Shown here: one piece after another, positions 12,691-23,470 of the stretch
How positions within the stretch are numbered: the stretch's first letter is position 1
Layout of the letters: every line of letters begins with the position of its first letter
Assembly: GCF_033568475.1 (NCBI RefSeq)
Contig: NW_027331833.1
Coordinates: forward strand, 496,001-560,000
Reading direction: 5' to 3'
Source of the DNA: Henckelia pumila
Taxonomy: Eukaryota; Streptophyta; Magnoliopsida; Lamiales; Gesneriaceae
Length of the DNA: 64,000 nucleotides
The notes under the pieces: model-generated
The model's input: the letters and a program-made list of their open reading frames with translations, nothing else
What the model was told of the DNA's origin: nothing
Database searches by the model: none
Made by a program: the position numbers and the translations under genes

Positions 12691-14113
12691 TGTTGTGAAA
12701 AATTCTCGCAAGCGTACGAGTGTCAAGTTTTAATATAGTGAATAATTCATATATCGATCCCACAGGGAGTAAAATAAAAATAATCAGTACTTGTAATTAA
12801 AATAGTCTAAACTTTATCTAAAAAATCAAAATTTCAGAATTTCGCAGAAAATAAATAATCAATGAGTTTTGATAAGCACGCACACAACTTTCAGATAAAA
12901 TCAATCAGAGAAAAATGGTCTAGAGGTATAGATTTTACCTGGTTTCAACAACAATCAATCCTAATTAATTTAGTTTCATGAATTCCAGTCAATTAATAGC
13001 CAAGAACACTTAAGTTTATTATTTCCCTCTCCCGAGCAACAAATAATGTTTATCAACTACAATTCAATTCCAATATCCCTATTAAGAATTTATCGCAGTG
13101 ATCTATCACAAAACAATGTTCTCTTTAAAAGTTCTGTTAAAATTATACACTCTCTTGAGCTGTATAAATAATTAACAGTGTATTTTCCAATGGTCCTATT
13201 CAAAATCCCCTCTCCCGAGCAATGATTTCAAATAAATATAACAAATCAATTATTGATCAGATAATTGAAAAGACAATCAATTTTAGAAAAAAAACAATTA
13301 ATTTAGAAGAAACTCAATTCAATAAAATCAAAAATTCATGAAAGTGTCTACACCAGGTTCCATCCGACCTCTAGACTCTAAAAATTTAGTTCATAATAAA
13401 ATTCTGAATAAAACAAAACATGTTCAAAAATCCAAACATATTCAGAATTAAATAAATAAAATATAAATGAAACAAATCCGTCGTCGACGCCGTGTCCGGT
13501 CTATCGATCTCTGTCTTCGTTCTTAAATTAAAAGCTCCAGAATATTCTTCACAGAAAATCTCACGATCAAAACCTTTCTCTCTCTGATGTAAGTAAGTTT
13601 GTGTTGTGGCGGCTCCTCCTCTGATGGAATTAAATTTCCTTTTATATTGTGTGAAAAAGCCCACTCAAAAGCCCAATAGAATAATTGCCCGAAATAATAA
13701 AACTTTCCAAACAGCAACGGGGCGGGCGCGCTAGGAACGGCGAGGGCGCGCCTTGAGTTCGAAAATCCAATTCTCCAATCTTCAGAGCAGCAGCGCGATA
13801 TCTTTCCTCAAGCGCTAACAATTAGCGCTAACAAAGGCCCATTTACAAAAGCCCATTAACCTTATTTCTCTGTACGTTCTTTTCTTCTTTTCTTTTTCCT
13901 TTCTTTTCTTCTTTTCTATTCTCTTCTAAATTCTCATTTTCTTCCTCTTCTCCATAAAATCTCATTTTTCTTCTATTTTCCTTTTCTTCTCCAAATAAAT
14001 TCAATAATTCTCTGCAAGCACAAAAACAACAGAACAACCACATAAATCTGCTCGAAACAAATAATTAATAATTAAAATCATATATAAATTAAGTGTATAA
14101 AATACACTTATCA
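12691..14113 (-). repeat. 5' LTR of the Athila/Tat-like element
   Basis: The partner of 4011-5420, with the same ends and only scattered substitutions. The GC-rich motif patch recurs at about 13720-13830. The high similarity of the pair suggests a fairly young insertion. No percentage was calculated. Confidence 0.92.
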
Positions 14114-15459
14114 GCACCCGATGGGTGTTTCACAACAATTTAAATAAGGATGGGACGGTGATAAGAAACAAAACCAGACTGGTTGCTCAATGATTCAGAC
14201 TAGAGGAAGGAATTGATTTTGATGAATCATTCGCTCCAGTGGCAAGACTTGAAGCTATCAAACTATTTCTTGCATATGCTTCTAAATCAGCGTTCCTAAA
14301 TGGTCTAATTCAAGAAGAGGTACATGTTGAACAACCACCAGGTTTTATCAACCCCTCCACTCCCGATTATGCCTTTAAACTTGATAAATCTCTCTATGGT
14401 TTAAAACAAGCGCCAAGAGCATGGTATGACACCCTATCACAGTTTTTATTAGATCATAATTTTTTTATAGGAACAGTTGATAAAACCCTTTTCAAATTCG
14501 TCAAAGGAGATCATATTTTACTTGTTCAAATCTATGTAGACGATATTATTTTTGGATCAACTAATCCTCGTTTATGCGAGAAATTTTCTAAGTTGATGCA
14601 GGAGCAATTTGAAATGAGCATGATGGGTGAATTAAACTTCTTTCTCGGACTACAAGTGAAACAACTTGAAAATGACATTTTCATAAACCAGGCTAAGTAT
14701 ACCAAGGAACTTATCAAAAAGTTTGGCATAAAAAATTGTTCTGCCATATCTACTCCTATGAGTGCTTCCATAAATCTTGATAAAGACGACGCAGGAGCAC
14801 AGGTATAGGTAACAATGAATCGAGTCTTATCGGTTCACTACTTTATTTAACTGCTAACAGACCTGATATATATGTTTGCAGTATGTTTATGTGCAATATT
14901 TCAAGAAGCACCCAAACAATCTCATTATATTGCTGCTAAATGGATTATTAAATATCTTAAGGGTACTACAAACGTGGGTCTTTGGTACTCCAAAGAATAT
15001 TATTGGCTATTCAGATGCAGATTATGCAGGATTGATAGAAAAAGCACTAGCGGGTCTTGTCAGTTTCTGGGAGATAGACTTATTTCATGGTTTAGCAAGA
15101 AGCAAACATCAATTGCCACATCTACAGCCGAAGCAGAATACTTAGCAGCTGGCAGTTGTTGTGCACAAATAATATGGATACAACAACAGCTTTGAGACTA
15201 TGGAATACAATCAAATGAAGCTCCCATATTTTGTGACAACACTAGTGCAATTACAATTACTCAGAATTCCGTGATGCATTCAAGAACAGAGCATATTGAT
15301 GTACGAAATCATTTCATAGGAGAACATGTGCTAAAGAAAGAGATTTAGATGATCTACATCTCCACAAATCGGAAAGCAGCAGATATATTCACCAAACCAC
15401 TACCGGACGCTAAGTTTTCTTACTTTCGTAATATACTTGGTTTGATAGATTTAATCTAA
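14114..15459 (+). pseudogene. Ty1/copia pol, reverse transcriptase and RNase H part (broken)
   Basis: The continuation of pol after the nested insertion. RT sequences visible are [53 protein letters not shown] and YVDDIIFGS (about 14535-14560). Between LAYA and KSAFLNG (about 14275-14290) about 11-13 residues are missing compared with plant copia RT. That gap normally holds the first catalytic Asp (MDVKSAFLNG). RNase H follows with GYSDADYAG, RKSTSGSCQFLG, TSTAEAEY and, in another frame, ADIFTKPLP. The end is ILGLIDLI-stop at 15457-15459. A stop lies near 14806 and frameshifts lie in 14800-15060. It is not functional. Confidence 0.92.
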
Positions 15460-15557
15460 GAAAAACATGATTTCAGGAGGAATATTGCACATCATTGCAT
15501 AAAATTTTATTACAATAATCATGCACTTTTATTTTACAAAAGACTTCCTTATTTAAT

Positions 15558-15935
15558 CTAATGAGCATGTTGAAATGCAACGCGAGCTGCAGATATCCTG
15601 ACTCTCATTTCACATCTCCACTCAATCATCCACATAGTAAGTGCGCCTTGACCATTGCAGACATCATCCTCGAAACAGATGTTCTGCATCTCATCCCTTT
15701 CAGCCAAGAGCATCAAGAGGTGAACTGCAGCAGGATTTAGCACATCACGAGTGCTCTGAGTTCGCAAGAGTCATTTGCATAGTAATATCCCCTCAGCAAA
15801 ACGTGGCTCCATGAGAGCTAGACCTGAAGGAAGGTTGCGACGAACGGTCTTTAAGAGAAACCATATACGCATACCCCTTGCTATCACTCTGCTTCTATAT
15901 CGGGTTTTCCTTATCTCTATCTCTAACTCATCCAT
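15558..15935 (-). pseudogene. Antisense ORF 2 in the copia 3' region, unknown function
   Basis: A minus-strand frame of about 125 codons starting MDELEIEIRKTRY and ending VAFQHAH-stop, with a single in-frame TGA at 15773-15771. It is rich in Arg, Leu and Met, with no recognised domain, signal peptide or membrane span. It starts about 100 bp after the end of copia pol but on the opposite strand, and 458 bp downstream of antisense ORF 1. The two may be separate cistrons or exons of one antisense transcript. A TATA-like CATAAAAG lies at 15993-15985 on minus. I do not recognise it. An old capture of a host sequence is possible. Confidence 0.55.
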
Positions 15936-16394
15936 GTTGATATTTGAATTTGAGATATTGTGATTTGAACTAATTGCTTGATAACTTTTATGGACAAAAA
16001 AGGCAGAAGGCTAAAGGTCTAGTAGGTCAACAGTCACCTACAACGAATCGTCACTTATATCTTCAAAAGATATTTGTACAGACTTCTGATAGACTTAGTT
16101 TATCGATAATAGTGCACCTTGCATTTAATTAAAGCTTGAAACAACTACTGTTTGCGCAGTATATTTTTGTTCATCTTATTACTGAAACCTACATTCATGA
16201 ATATACGTTTTTTTTCGTCCCATCACTTTAATGCTCAAATATCTGTTATGTGAAAAGGTGTGACAATGAAATTTTACATTACGTATATCTTTACTATAGA
16301 ATATTGCATTAGATCAGTAGATATAGTAATTAAAATAACTTCATTTCAAGTTCAGTACAAAAGAGCTAACATGAGTTTTACAGGAATTTAACAG

Positions 16395-16822
16395 TTACAT
16401 TAGAGCCTCAAAGGCCAGTACTGCCTTCGCTATCTCCTTTTCAACTGCAAACTTCCATGAAAACATGAAGAGTGTAAGCTCTCTGGTAGGAGAACGAACA
16501 AAGCCGATATCCTCCGACCGGATAAGCTCCAGCTCTTCGAGCTCTTTATAGAGAATATCAGATACACTCCCTCAGAACTGAAGATCTTATCCTGATTGTT
16601 GGACCCCAGCATCTCCTCATAGCGCAACAACTGGACAACATAATCACTAGCCGCATTCGAAGAAATTGGTGGACGAACAATAGATAAATGAAGACGCAGC
16701 TCTTCTACTGCTTCAAACTCTGCTATGACTCGCCCGAACACTACATTTTCATACTCTCGCTTTCGAACTCGAGTCGATGCTGCATCAAATTCAGTAGCAA
16801 ATCTCCTCTGGGACCCGTCATT
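16395..16822 (-). pseudogene. Antisense ORF 1 between copia pol and env-like ORF, unknown function
   Basis: A minus-strand frame of about 142 codons, starting at ATG 16822-16820 and ending FEALM-stop at 16397-16395. Two single-base frameshifts (near 16805 and 16570) must be bridged. Between and after them the frames read like real protein, with charged helical stretches such as FEAVEELRLHLSIVRPPI, LYKELEELELIRSEDIGF and KFAVEKEIAKAV. A TATA box, CTATAAATAC on minus, lies at 16913-16904, 82 bp before the ATG. No family recognised. Antisense extra ORFs are known from some plant Ty3/gypsy lineages (Ogre/Tat). I know of no established function for one here. Confidence 0.6.
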
Positions 16823-16903
16823 TTAATCTCTTATATCTTATCTTTTATAGATATATGAGTTCTTTTTGTGCAACAATTGATGCCTCACTAATTTGAGTAT
16901 CTC

Positions 16904-16913
16904 GTATTTATAG
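16904..16913 (-). promoter_or_regulatory. TATA box for antisense ORF 1
   Basis: CTATAAATAC on minus, 82 bp upstream of the antisense ATG. The spacing would allow a start site about 30 bp downstream and a leader of about 50 nt. This is inferred from the sequence only. Confidence 0.45.
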
Positions 16914-17330
16914 GAGTACCAAGGAAGGTGAAGGGTCAGCATACATACATCTCACTTGTCCCTCATCTACTGATATTCTCAAAATTCGCAAAATCATGAT
17001 TACAGGATCTTACGGCGTATCCAAAACGACAACTCCTGGTGTCTGACATGAGTTATATACAGACATTGGATATCGTGCCAACCACCTTTATTTATATTTT
17101 GATATATAATTTTTGTTTTATTACTGATTAATACTTTTACGCGCTCATTCCATATTGAAATTTCAAATTTCAAAATTCAAAATTTTAAAGATGTGTATAA
17201 CACATTGCGGCAACATACGCAGCACCTACTACCGACATCATTAATATTTTTGCGCAAGCCCAAACATCAATCTTTTCATTTATCTTTTTCAAAAACCCTA
17301 ATCGTGTTTCTTGATTTCAGCTCTTTCACG

Positions 17331-20140
17331 ATGTCTATCCAGAAAACATGCTTGGCCATCAACTTTGATGAAGTATACTCTGTCAACAACACCAAAATCT
17401 CTGCGATATTTTGTATGTTTGAAGCATCAGGACTGCGGAAATTTCTTAGTTCATGCTCAATTGTTGATTAAGCTCTGTTCAAGGAATTCTTTGACTCTAC
17501 AGAACTCCATCATGGCAGCATCGCTTGTGTTATCAAGGGACGACGTGTGGAATTCAATCAACACTTCTTCGGTAAAACATTTGCATTTCCCACCAGTGGT
17601 TTGATGAAATGCGCAGACTTACCATATGAAAATGCAGCTCACTGGGCAGCTGCATTCACGTTGGATGGAGCACCTATCAAAGTCAACGGTCTCAAACAAA
17701 GCTTGAAGCCAACTTATCGACTCCTAGCCAACATCGTTGCAAAAACACTTTTGATCAAAGTAGGATCTTATGACAAGATCACTCTCGAGAAGTTCGAGTA
17801 CATGGCCTCCATTGCATCTCAGTTAAACTTCAACTGGTCTTCTATTTTCTATTCCACTCTTTGTGAAATGATTCGAGGTAAGGGATAATCCGAAGGCTTT
17901 GCACTTCAAATATGTCACATTCTTACTGTCTTGAATGTTGACTCTTCTAAATTTGAGACATTTCATGTCTCTAAATGGCTTAACGCGGTTACCATTCCCC
18001 TCTTTCTACAAAAGAATTAAGTAACAGCTGATCAGTTGCGTACTATAAAACAAGAAATTGGCGCAAAACAACAGCTAGCTACTATGGGAACTACATCTCT
18101 TCCACAGAAGCGTCTTTGAACCAGCAGACGCACTGTGACCATTGAATCAGATGCAGATGATGATGTCAGTGACAATGCTTCATTGGTTCAGGTTTTCGGA
18201 AGCTCATCTCCTTCTCCAAGGAAGAAGACGGAAATAAAGCCATCTCAATCGAAACCCAAAAGGATAAAATTGTTGTCAACAGTTCACACACCGCCCTCTC
18301 AAGTCACAGAGTCAATCATAGCAGTATCATCCTCCATAAAACCAGTTGCTCAGACAGACTCGATTTCTCAGCTGATATCCAAACCAACTGATAACACCAA
18401 TGTTGCAGTCGCACCAATCTCGGTGGCAGTCTCCTCTCCATCAACTGATGAAGCACCCTCCTTCACTGATCCAATCATCAGATCCCAAGCTACTCTATCC
18501 AAAGGAATCACTCTCGCTGAGCCATCAGCTTCAGCTATCGGCAACACCACCATGACCGATGTTCAAGGAAAAGGTAAAGACATTTTTGTACCTCTTCCCA
18601 AAGCTCAATCTGTAGACAAAATGGAAGTATTACTCATCATTTCTGGCATACTCAGAGCAGTTTGCTTCAGACTTCGAGAATTTGATGAGTGGGTCAACTA
18701 TCGTCTCAACGTTTCATACACTCAGATTTTGAACGAGGACAAGCTGGAATACCTCTCCAAACTAGAGGACAAAATGTTCATTCTCACAGCTGCCTCAAAT
18801 CTTAAGACCGCCGTCAGCAGACATAAAAGTTGGTAGATGTCCAACTCCGTGATAGTCTCGCTTGCTACATTCTCTACCAAAGAGAACAAAATTTTCAACC
18901 AATAATCAAAACGGCCAAAGATGACAGAGAAGTCATTTTTCGTCTCAAACAATCAGTTGATGTTACCGACATATTCTTACGAGAATATCGGCTGAAACAC
19001 TATATTCCTCAACCGACCGCCAAATATCTTCAAATGAATCGTGCAAAAGTCACGGCGATGATTCCAATTCTGGACTCCCATGATATCTCAGAACCACCTG
19101 ACTTCATCTTCACTTCTGAGGAACAAGAGTTCATTGGAGCTCAAGATGAATCCCCTTTGTCATATTCATCATTTTTCTCTACATCTGAGGAACCAACGAC
19201 ATCATGTCATCCTACCGAGTCCGAATCTCGACCAATCTCACCGATCACCATAGTTTCAAGTGATTCTCTCCATGGGATTCCACTTACCTCCGTCTCGGAT
19301 GTTTTAAAGTCCTTATCCGATTTGGATAAAGTTCAGCTTACCACCTCACCTCATGAGATGCACTCACCTGACTCTTCTCCAAAAACGAATGTTGAAGATA
19401 CTCATCCTACTAGTACAGTCAGTCATGTTGATTAGGAAATCAGGGAAGTTGCACCATCCGCCTTCGACGGCACCACAATACTTGATGACAACATAATCTC
19501 CTCCCCTGTTACAACTCCTGCAGATGCTCAAGAACTTACAATCGATGCCTCAGAAGCTACCACTGACAAACTTATAGCAGCATCTATTGTTGAACAAGAA
19601 TATTTGACTTATGCTCTGGAACGCATTATAGAAGATCTTCAATCTACGGCGCAGAGCCTTAGCAATCGCATTCAAGGACAATATGGTGGAATTTCAAGCT
19701 ATAGATCTACCATCATGTCTCGCCTTAATAGCTTATCTTCTGAGATCGACAGATGCTCCATTGAATTGAAGAAATACAAGGAACAAAAAATTCGCTCCAT
19801 GGATACTGTTTCCGAAAATGTGTCACAAACTTTTTGGCACACAAATGAGCACACAACCGCAAAGATATCAATCCTTCAAGCTGACTTGACTGCTCACATT
19901 GACTCCCGCATTGACTCTTTCCAAGCCACTGTTGGTGCACAACTTGGAGAGATTATATCTCATCTCAACCATGGTGATGTCAAAAAGGGTAAAGTATCCA
20001 GAAAATCAGTTGATATTGAACGAAAAAGCGAGATGTCCCAAAGCAAAGGCAATAGTGATATGTATCAGGTATATTTTTTCACATTTCAGCAACGTAGGTG
20101 TAATAGGTTTTTATTGCGTTTTATCAATGATTTCTTGTAA
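17331..20140 (+). pseudogene. Env-like 3' ORF of the Sirevirus-like copia element (broken)
   Basis: A frame of about 930 codons on the same strand as pol, from ATG 17331 (MSIQKTCLAINFDEVYS) to a stop at 20138-20140. It has in-frame stops near 17469, 17886, 18018 and 18115, a frameshift near 18830, and a further stop at 19433. The N-terminal 190 residues are a compact region (MFEASGLRKFL, FGKTFAFPTSGLMK). This resembles the conserved head of extra ORFs found in this position in plant Sireviruses. Then come a long Ser/Thr/Pro-rich, probably disordered middle and a C-terminal helical, coiled-coil-like part (about 19600-19970). I see no clear signal peptide or membrane span, so the name env-like reflects position only. 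Confidence 0.75.
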
Positions 20141-20232
20141 CATGTTATGCATCAATGAAATTCATTTTTGCAATGAATTCATTTCGTAAATTCTCTTCAT
20201 AAAGATTTTCGGGGCCTAGTTTTGTCATCACC

Positions 20233-20246
20233 AAAAAGGGGGAAAT
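20233..20246 (+). promoter_or_regulatory. Polypurine tract of the copia element
   Basis: AAAAAGGGGGAAAT lies directly before the 3' LTR. The surrounding CACCAAAAAGGGGGAAATTG is typical of Sirevirus-type elements, so it supports both the LTR boundary and the lineage. Confidence 0.88.
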
Positions 20247-20494
20247 TGTTGAGTCCTAACTTTTGGTGATAATAAAACAACAATTCATTGTTATAGTTCG
20301 GCCGCCATTTACATGTATAATAGGTGAAAAAAAGAATTCTACCGACTTCAACATATCATCTGACAATTAAAGATATCAACTGGAATATGCAATATCAGCT
20401 GATCTAAGCATGTCAACCGCTATCTGTCAACCGAGCTAAAAACATCAACTGGCTATTGCTCAACTAATCTGGACTGAGCTCATAAGTTTCTAAA
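20247..20494 (+). repeat. 3' LTR of the copia element, left piece
   Basis: It starts TGTTGAGTCC after the polypurine tract and matches 1-77 of the window over its last part. It is cut at 20494 by a gypsy insertion; the rest of the LTR resumes at 29280. Confidence 0.92.
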
Positions 20495-22546
20495 TGTAAC
20501 GCCCCAAATTTATATTAATTAAGTTTATTTGAGATAATCGGAGATTGCAGAGTTAAAGAGCCAACTTGATTTTGATCAGAGTCTATTTTGAAAATTTTGG
20601 AATTTTCAGGGACTAAAATGCAAAATTGGAGATTGTTAGATATTTAAGCAAGCTTTGACTTATTCTTTCACTCTAACCTCCTCCTCCTTCACGTCTCCCT
20701 CCATTTAAGGCGCTCCAAGATTTCTTCAAGCTTTGTGATTTCAGTTTCTGCTCGATCCGTCCGTTAGAAATTATTTCTGAAGACTGATTAGCGATCATGG
20801 CTGCGAGAGCTCCGTTATGCCGTAAGTATTTCTCCGATCAGTTATACTTCTATTTTAGGATGTTGTTAGAATAGATTGAGTTTTGGTTATGTTGTTCTTG
20901 ACCGAGTTCTTATCGTTTATTCTCAGTCGAATTTGAGATAGAGCATCATTCGGGATTGTTATGATTTTTGCAGTGATTTTCGAAAATATGGATTTTGAGA
21001 TTTGATGGGATTGAGTTCTAATTGTTGATTTGGTATTGATTTGAGTTGATATCGATATTATACTGCTGTCTGCATTTTTGGTTTGATCAGAATATAGCTA
21101 TTATGCCGCCGATTTGAGATTTTTCGAATTTTGGGAGTTTGATTGAGTTTTTGAGAATTTTTTGATTTGGAGTGATTTATGTTCTTAATTATCTCCTTTC
21201 AGACTTGTTTGAGCATTGTTGGACTCGGAATTCTTGAATTTCGAATCGTCAAAGAGTCGATCGAGGTTTGGTATCGAGATTACCCCCTTTTTTTCATTGA
21301 ATTGATATTTGTTTGGATTGTGATAGGAATTCTTGTCCTTGTAGCAATCCAATTGGAGCACCATTTGAATCGAGAAAGGTATAAGACTACATAGACTTCA
21401 ATGGAACGATTAACTCGAATCCGACTTGATTCGAGTGTTCCGAAGAAATCACATACTTGCATGTTCATTGATTTATTTGAATTTATTGATTGAGTTATGT
21501 TTTGAATTGCATTCATATTGAGCCAAATGATTTATTTCATTTTGAGTTAGATGTTCTGAGAATTATAGCGCGGGGGGGGGGGGGGGGGCATTGGCGTTGG
21601 CAGACGAATTACTGCAATGACCGACTTAACCCTCTATAGTTGCTTCAGAGTCTAGAGGATCGAAGTACACATATTCCACCTCGAAAGGGGAGTTCGATGT
21701 GATTTTTTGTGGTATATTATCCTCGGGATCCCAATAGAGGAAGAGAATAACCGGAGTACCTTTTGATTATCCAAACTTGATAATCCCGGATTTTAAAGAC
21801 ATGCATTTCATTTTGATTCCTCATTGAATTGCATTGTTGATAATTTTACATCACTGGTTGATGTATTGAATGATATTACATGTTTGTTGCTTATACTTGG
21901 AATGTTATTCTCACCGAATTATCCGGTTGTTGTCTTGTATTTGTATGTGTGCTTGGCGGCATGTGGGGCAGGACCGAGTCAGAGATCGCATGGCTAGGTG
22001 GTCGAGTTGATATAGTGAGGCCTTGTTGTTGTAGAAGTCGAATTTGTAATCGAACTTAGATTGTATTCGAACTCGTTATGTTTTGTATTGAATAAACTAG
22101 ACTAAAACATGTTCTACTATTTTGAGATTGTATGAACTCTAGAACTACCTTGTTTTGGATTATGCATGTCGATTGGAGTGAGTTATGCATGTCGTATATT
22201 GAGATTTGAGGTGTTGTGTTTCTTGTTGAGGAGAGCATTTCTGTTTTTCTTTTCTGCAGAACTGTGCCGCTCGATCGGTTGATTATTACCGATCGAGCGA
22301 GCACCCCTGAACTGAGGCAGAAAGTTTGGGCATTTGTGTCCGCTCGATCGTAAGATTTTACTGATCGAACGGAGGGCCTTTGTTAAGTCTCAGCAGAGAC
22401 TTGGAGTAGATGGCCCGCTCGATCGGTAATGTATTACCGATCGAGATAGTACGGTTTTAAAAAAAAATTATTGTTTTTAATCTTTGATCGTGTATGCTTA
22501 ATTGTTGTTTTATCCGATCTTAGATGTTTAGAACCGAGGTCTCACA
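20495..22546 (+). repeat. 5' LTR of the gypsy element
   Basis: It starts TGTAACGCCCC, ends CTCACA, and is followed by TTAAGTGGTATCATAGC (primer-binding site type). It contains an 18-base G run at 21572-21588 that is much shorter in the 3' LTR (28317-28322). Three palindromes lie near its 3' end. Confidence 0.93.
22268..22445 (+). repeat. Triple CGATCG palindromes in the 5' LTR
   Basis: Three inverted repeats lie at 22268-22299 (12-bp arms CGCTCGATCGGT, 8-nt loop), 22340-22372 (imperfect) and 22418-22445 (13-bp arms CTCGATCGGTAAT, 2-nt loop). Between them are unique spacers of about 40 bp. Matching sets lie at 24152-24330, 28994-29172 and, in the other gypsy copy, 33776-33957. Confidence 0.9.
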
Positions 22547-22550
22547 TTAA

Positions 22551-22562
22551 GTGGTATCATAG
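22551..22562 (+). promoter_or_regulatory. Primer-binding site of the gypsy element, first copy
   Basis: GTGGTATCATAGC follows the LTR after a 4-nt gap. It resembles the initiator tRNA-Met site, with T instead of G in TGGTATCAGAGC. The minus-strand relative at 33655-33668 has the unmutated TGGTATCAGAG. A duplicate lies about 1884 bp downstream, at about 24435. Confidence 0.75.
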
Positions 22563-22851
22563 CGATAAGTTCTTGGTTGAACTAGAAGTGAGTGGGGTAG
22601 ATCGAGTCCGCTTGAATTGGCTTCTCGCATGTGTTTGAGTTATTTAATTGATTTATTAAATACGATGCGAGCCTGATTTATTGATTGAGGATTATTTGAG
22701 TTACATGGTTATGTGATTTAAATTGATAAAGCATGATCTACTTGAGATATAACTGTTTTTGTTATCGACTGGTATCCGAAATTCTGAGGGGTTGTAAGGG
22801 GCACCGAATTGCAGCGATGAGATATCTTGTGTCATAACCTTTTTTTATCAG

Positions 22852-23470
22852 ATGGATCCTCGTTGAGTAATTAACAGAAACTCACTGCCAGTTACTACTC
22901 CGAACGAACAAGCTAGTACCGAAACTGTTCAGATGGATGCCATAGCGACACCTATGGAAACCTTACTGAAGAGGTTTCAGTCGTTTAACCCGCCTTTGTT
23001 GCTGGGTACAGAGAATCCCGTTGACTGTGAGAGCTGGTTGGACGACATTGATCAGTTGTTCGATTCCCTTGATTACTCTGACGATCGCAGAACCAGGTTG
23101 GTTATTCATCAGCTGCGGGGTGTTGCTAAGAACTAGTGGATCATGACAAAAAGAGCCATGGAAAACCGAGGTACAGCTATTAACTGGAATATTTTCAAAT
23201 CTAATTTTTATAAGCGGTTTTTCCCAGTTTCGTACCGAAAGGACAAGGGAGCCGAGTTTGCCAATCTGAGGCAGGAGAATCTGAATATTGAGGAGTTTGT
23301 AGCTAAGTTTGATAGTTTGCTGAGATTTGCACCGCACATTGCCGACAACGAAGAAGCAAAAGCCGACCAGTTCATTAATGGTCTGAACCCCGACATCTTC
23401 ACGTTGGTCAACACTGCTAGGACAGATAATTTTGCGGATGCCATGAATCATGCAAAAGGAGATGAAGCGG
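22852..23470 (+). pseudogene. Gypsy gag, first copy (truncated by duplication)
   Basis: The frame opens at ATG 22852 and meets a TGA after four codons, probably CGA to TGA. It then reads as gag: MDAIATPMETLLKRF, a TAG at 23134-23136, then INWNIFKSNFYKRFFPVSYR, the retrotransposon gag domain. At about 23466-23470 (codons for GDEA) it runs straight into LTR sequence, because the interior is duplicated from here. No zinc knuckle or protease remains in this copy. Confidence 0.88.

Larger units (their letters stand above)
4011..14113 (-). mobile_element. Athila/Tat-like Ty3/gypsy element, gag-protease only, nested in copia pol
   Basis: Two direct LTRs (4011-5420 and 12691-14113) enclose an interior read from right to left. 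The flanking 5-bp duplication GCACC (4006-4010 and 14114-14118) is intact, and the interrupted copia pol continues across it. After the 5' LTR comes a primer-binding site, TTTTGGCGCCGTTGCCG on minus. I recognise this type from Athila/Tat elements, where it is ascribed to tRNA-Asp. A broken gag-protease frame follows at 12558-10279. I see no reverse transcriptase, RNase H or integrase in the remaining 4.9 kb. The rest is non-coding, plus a solo LTR (6917-8882) that inserted later. It resembles gag-only non-autonomous elements (TR-GAG type), which need proteins from a relative to move. Confidence 0.9.

Noticed and set aside
22268..22445. CRISPR-like regular repeats
   Set aside because: Only three units, each itself a palindrome, and the spacers are conserved between copies. 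The context is a plant LTR.
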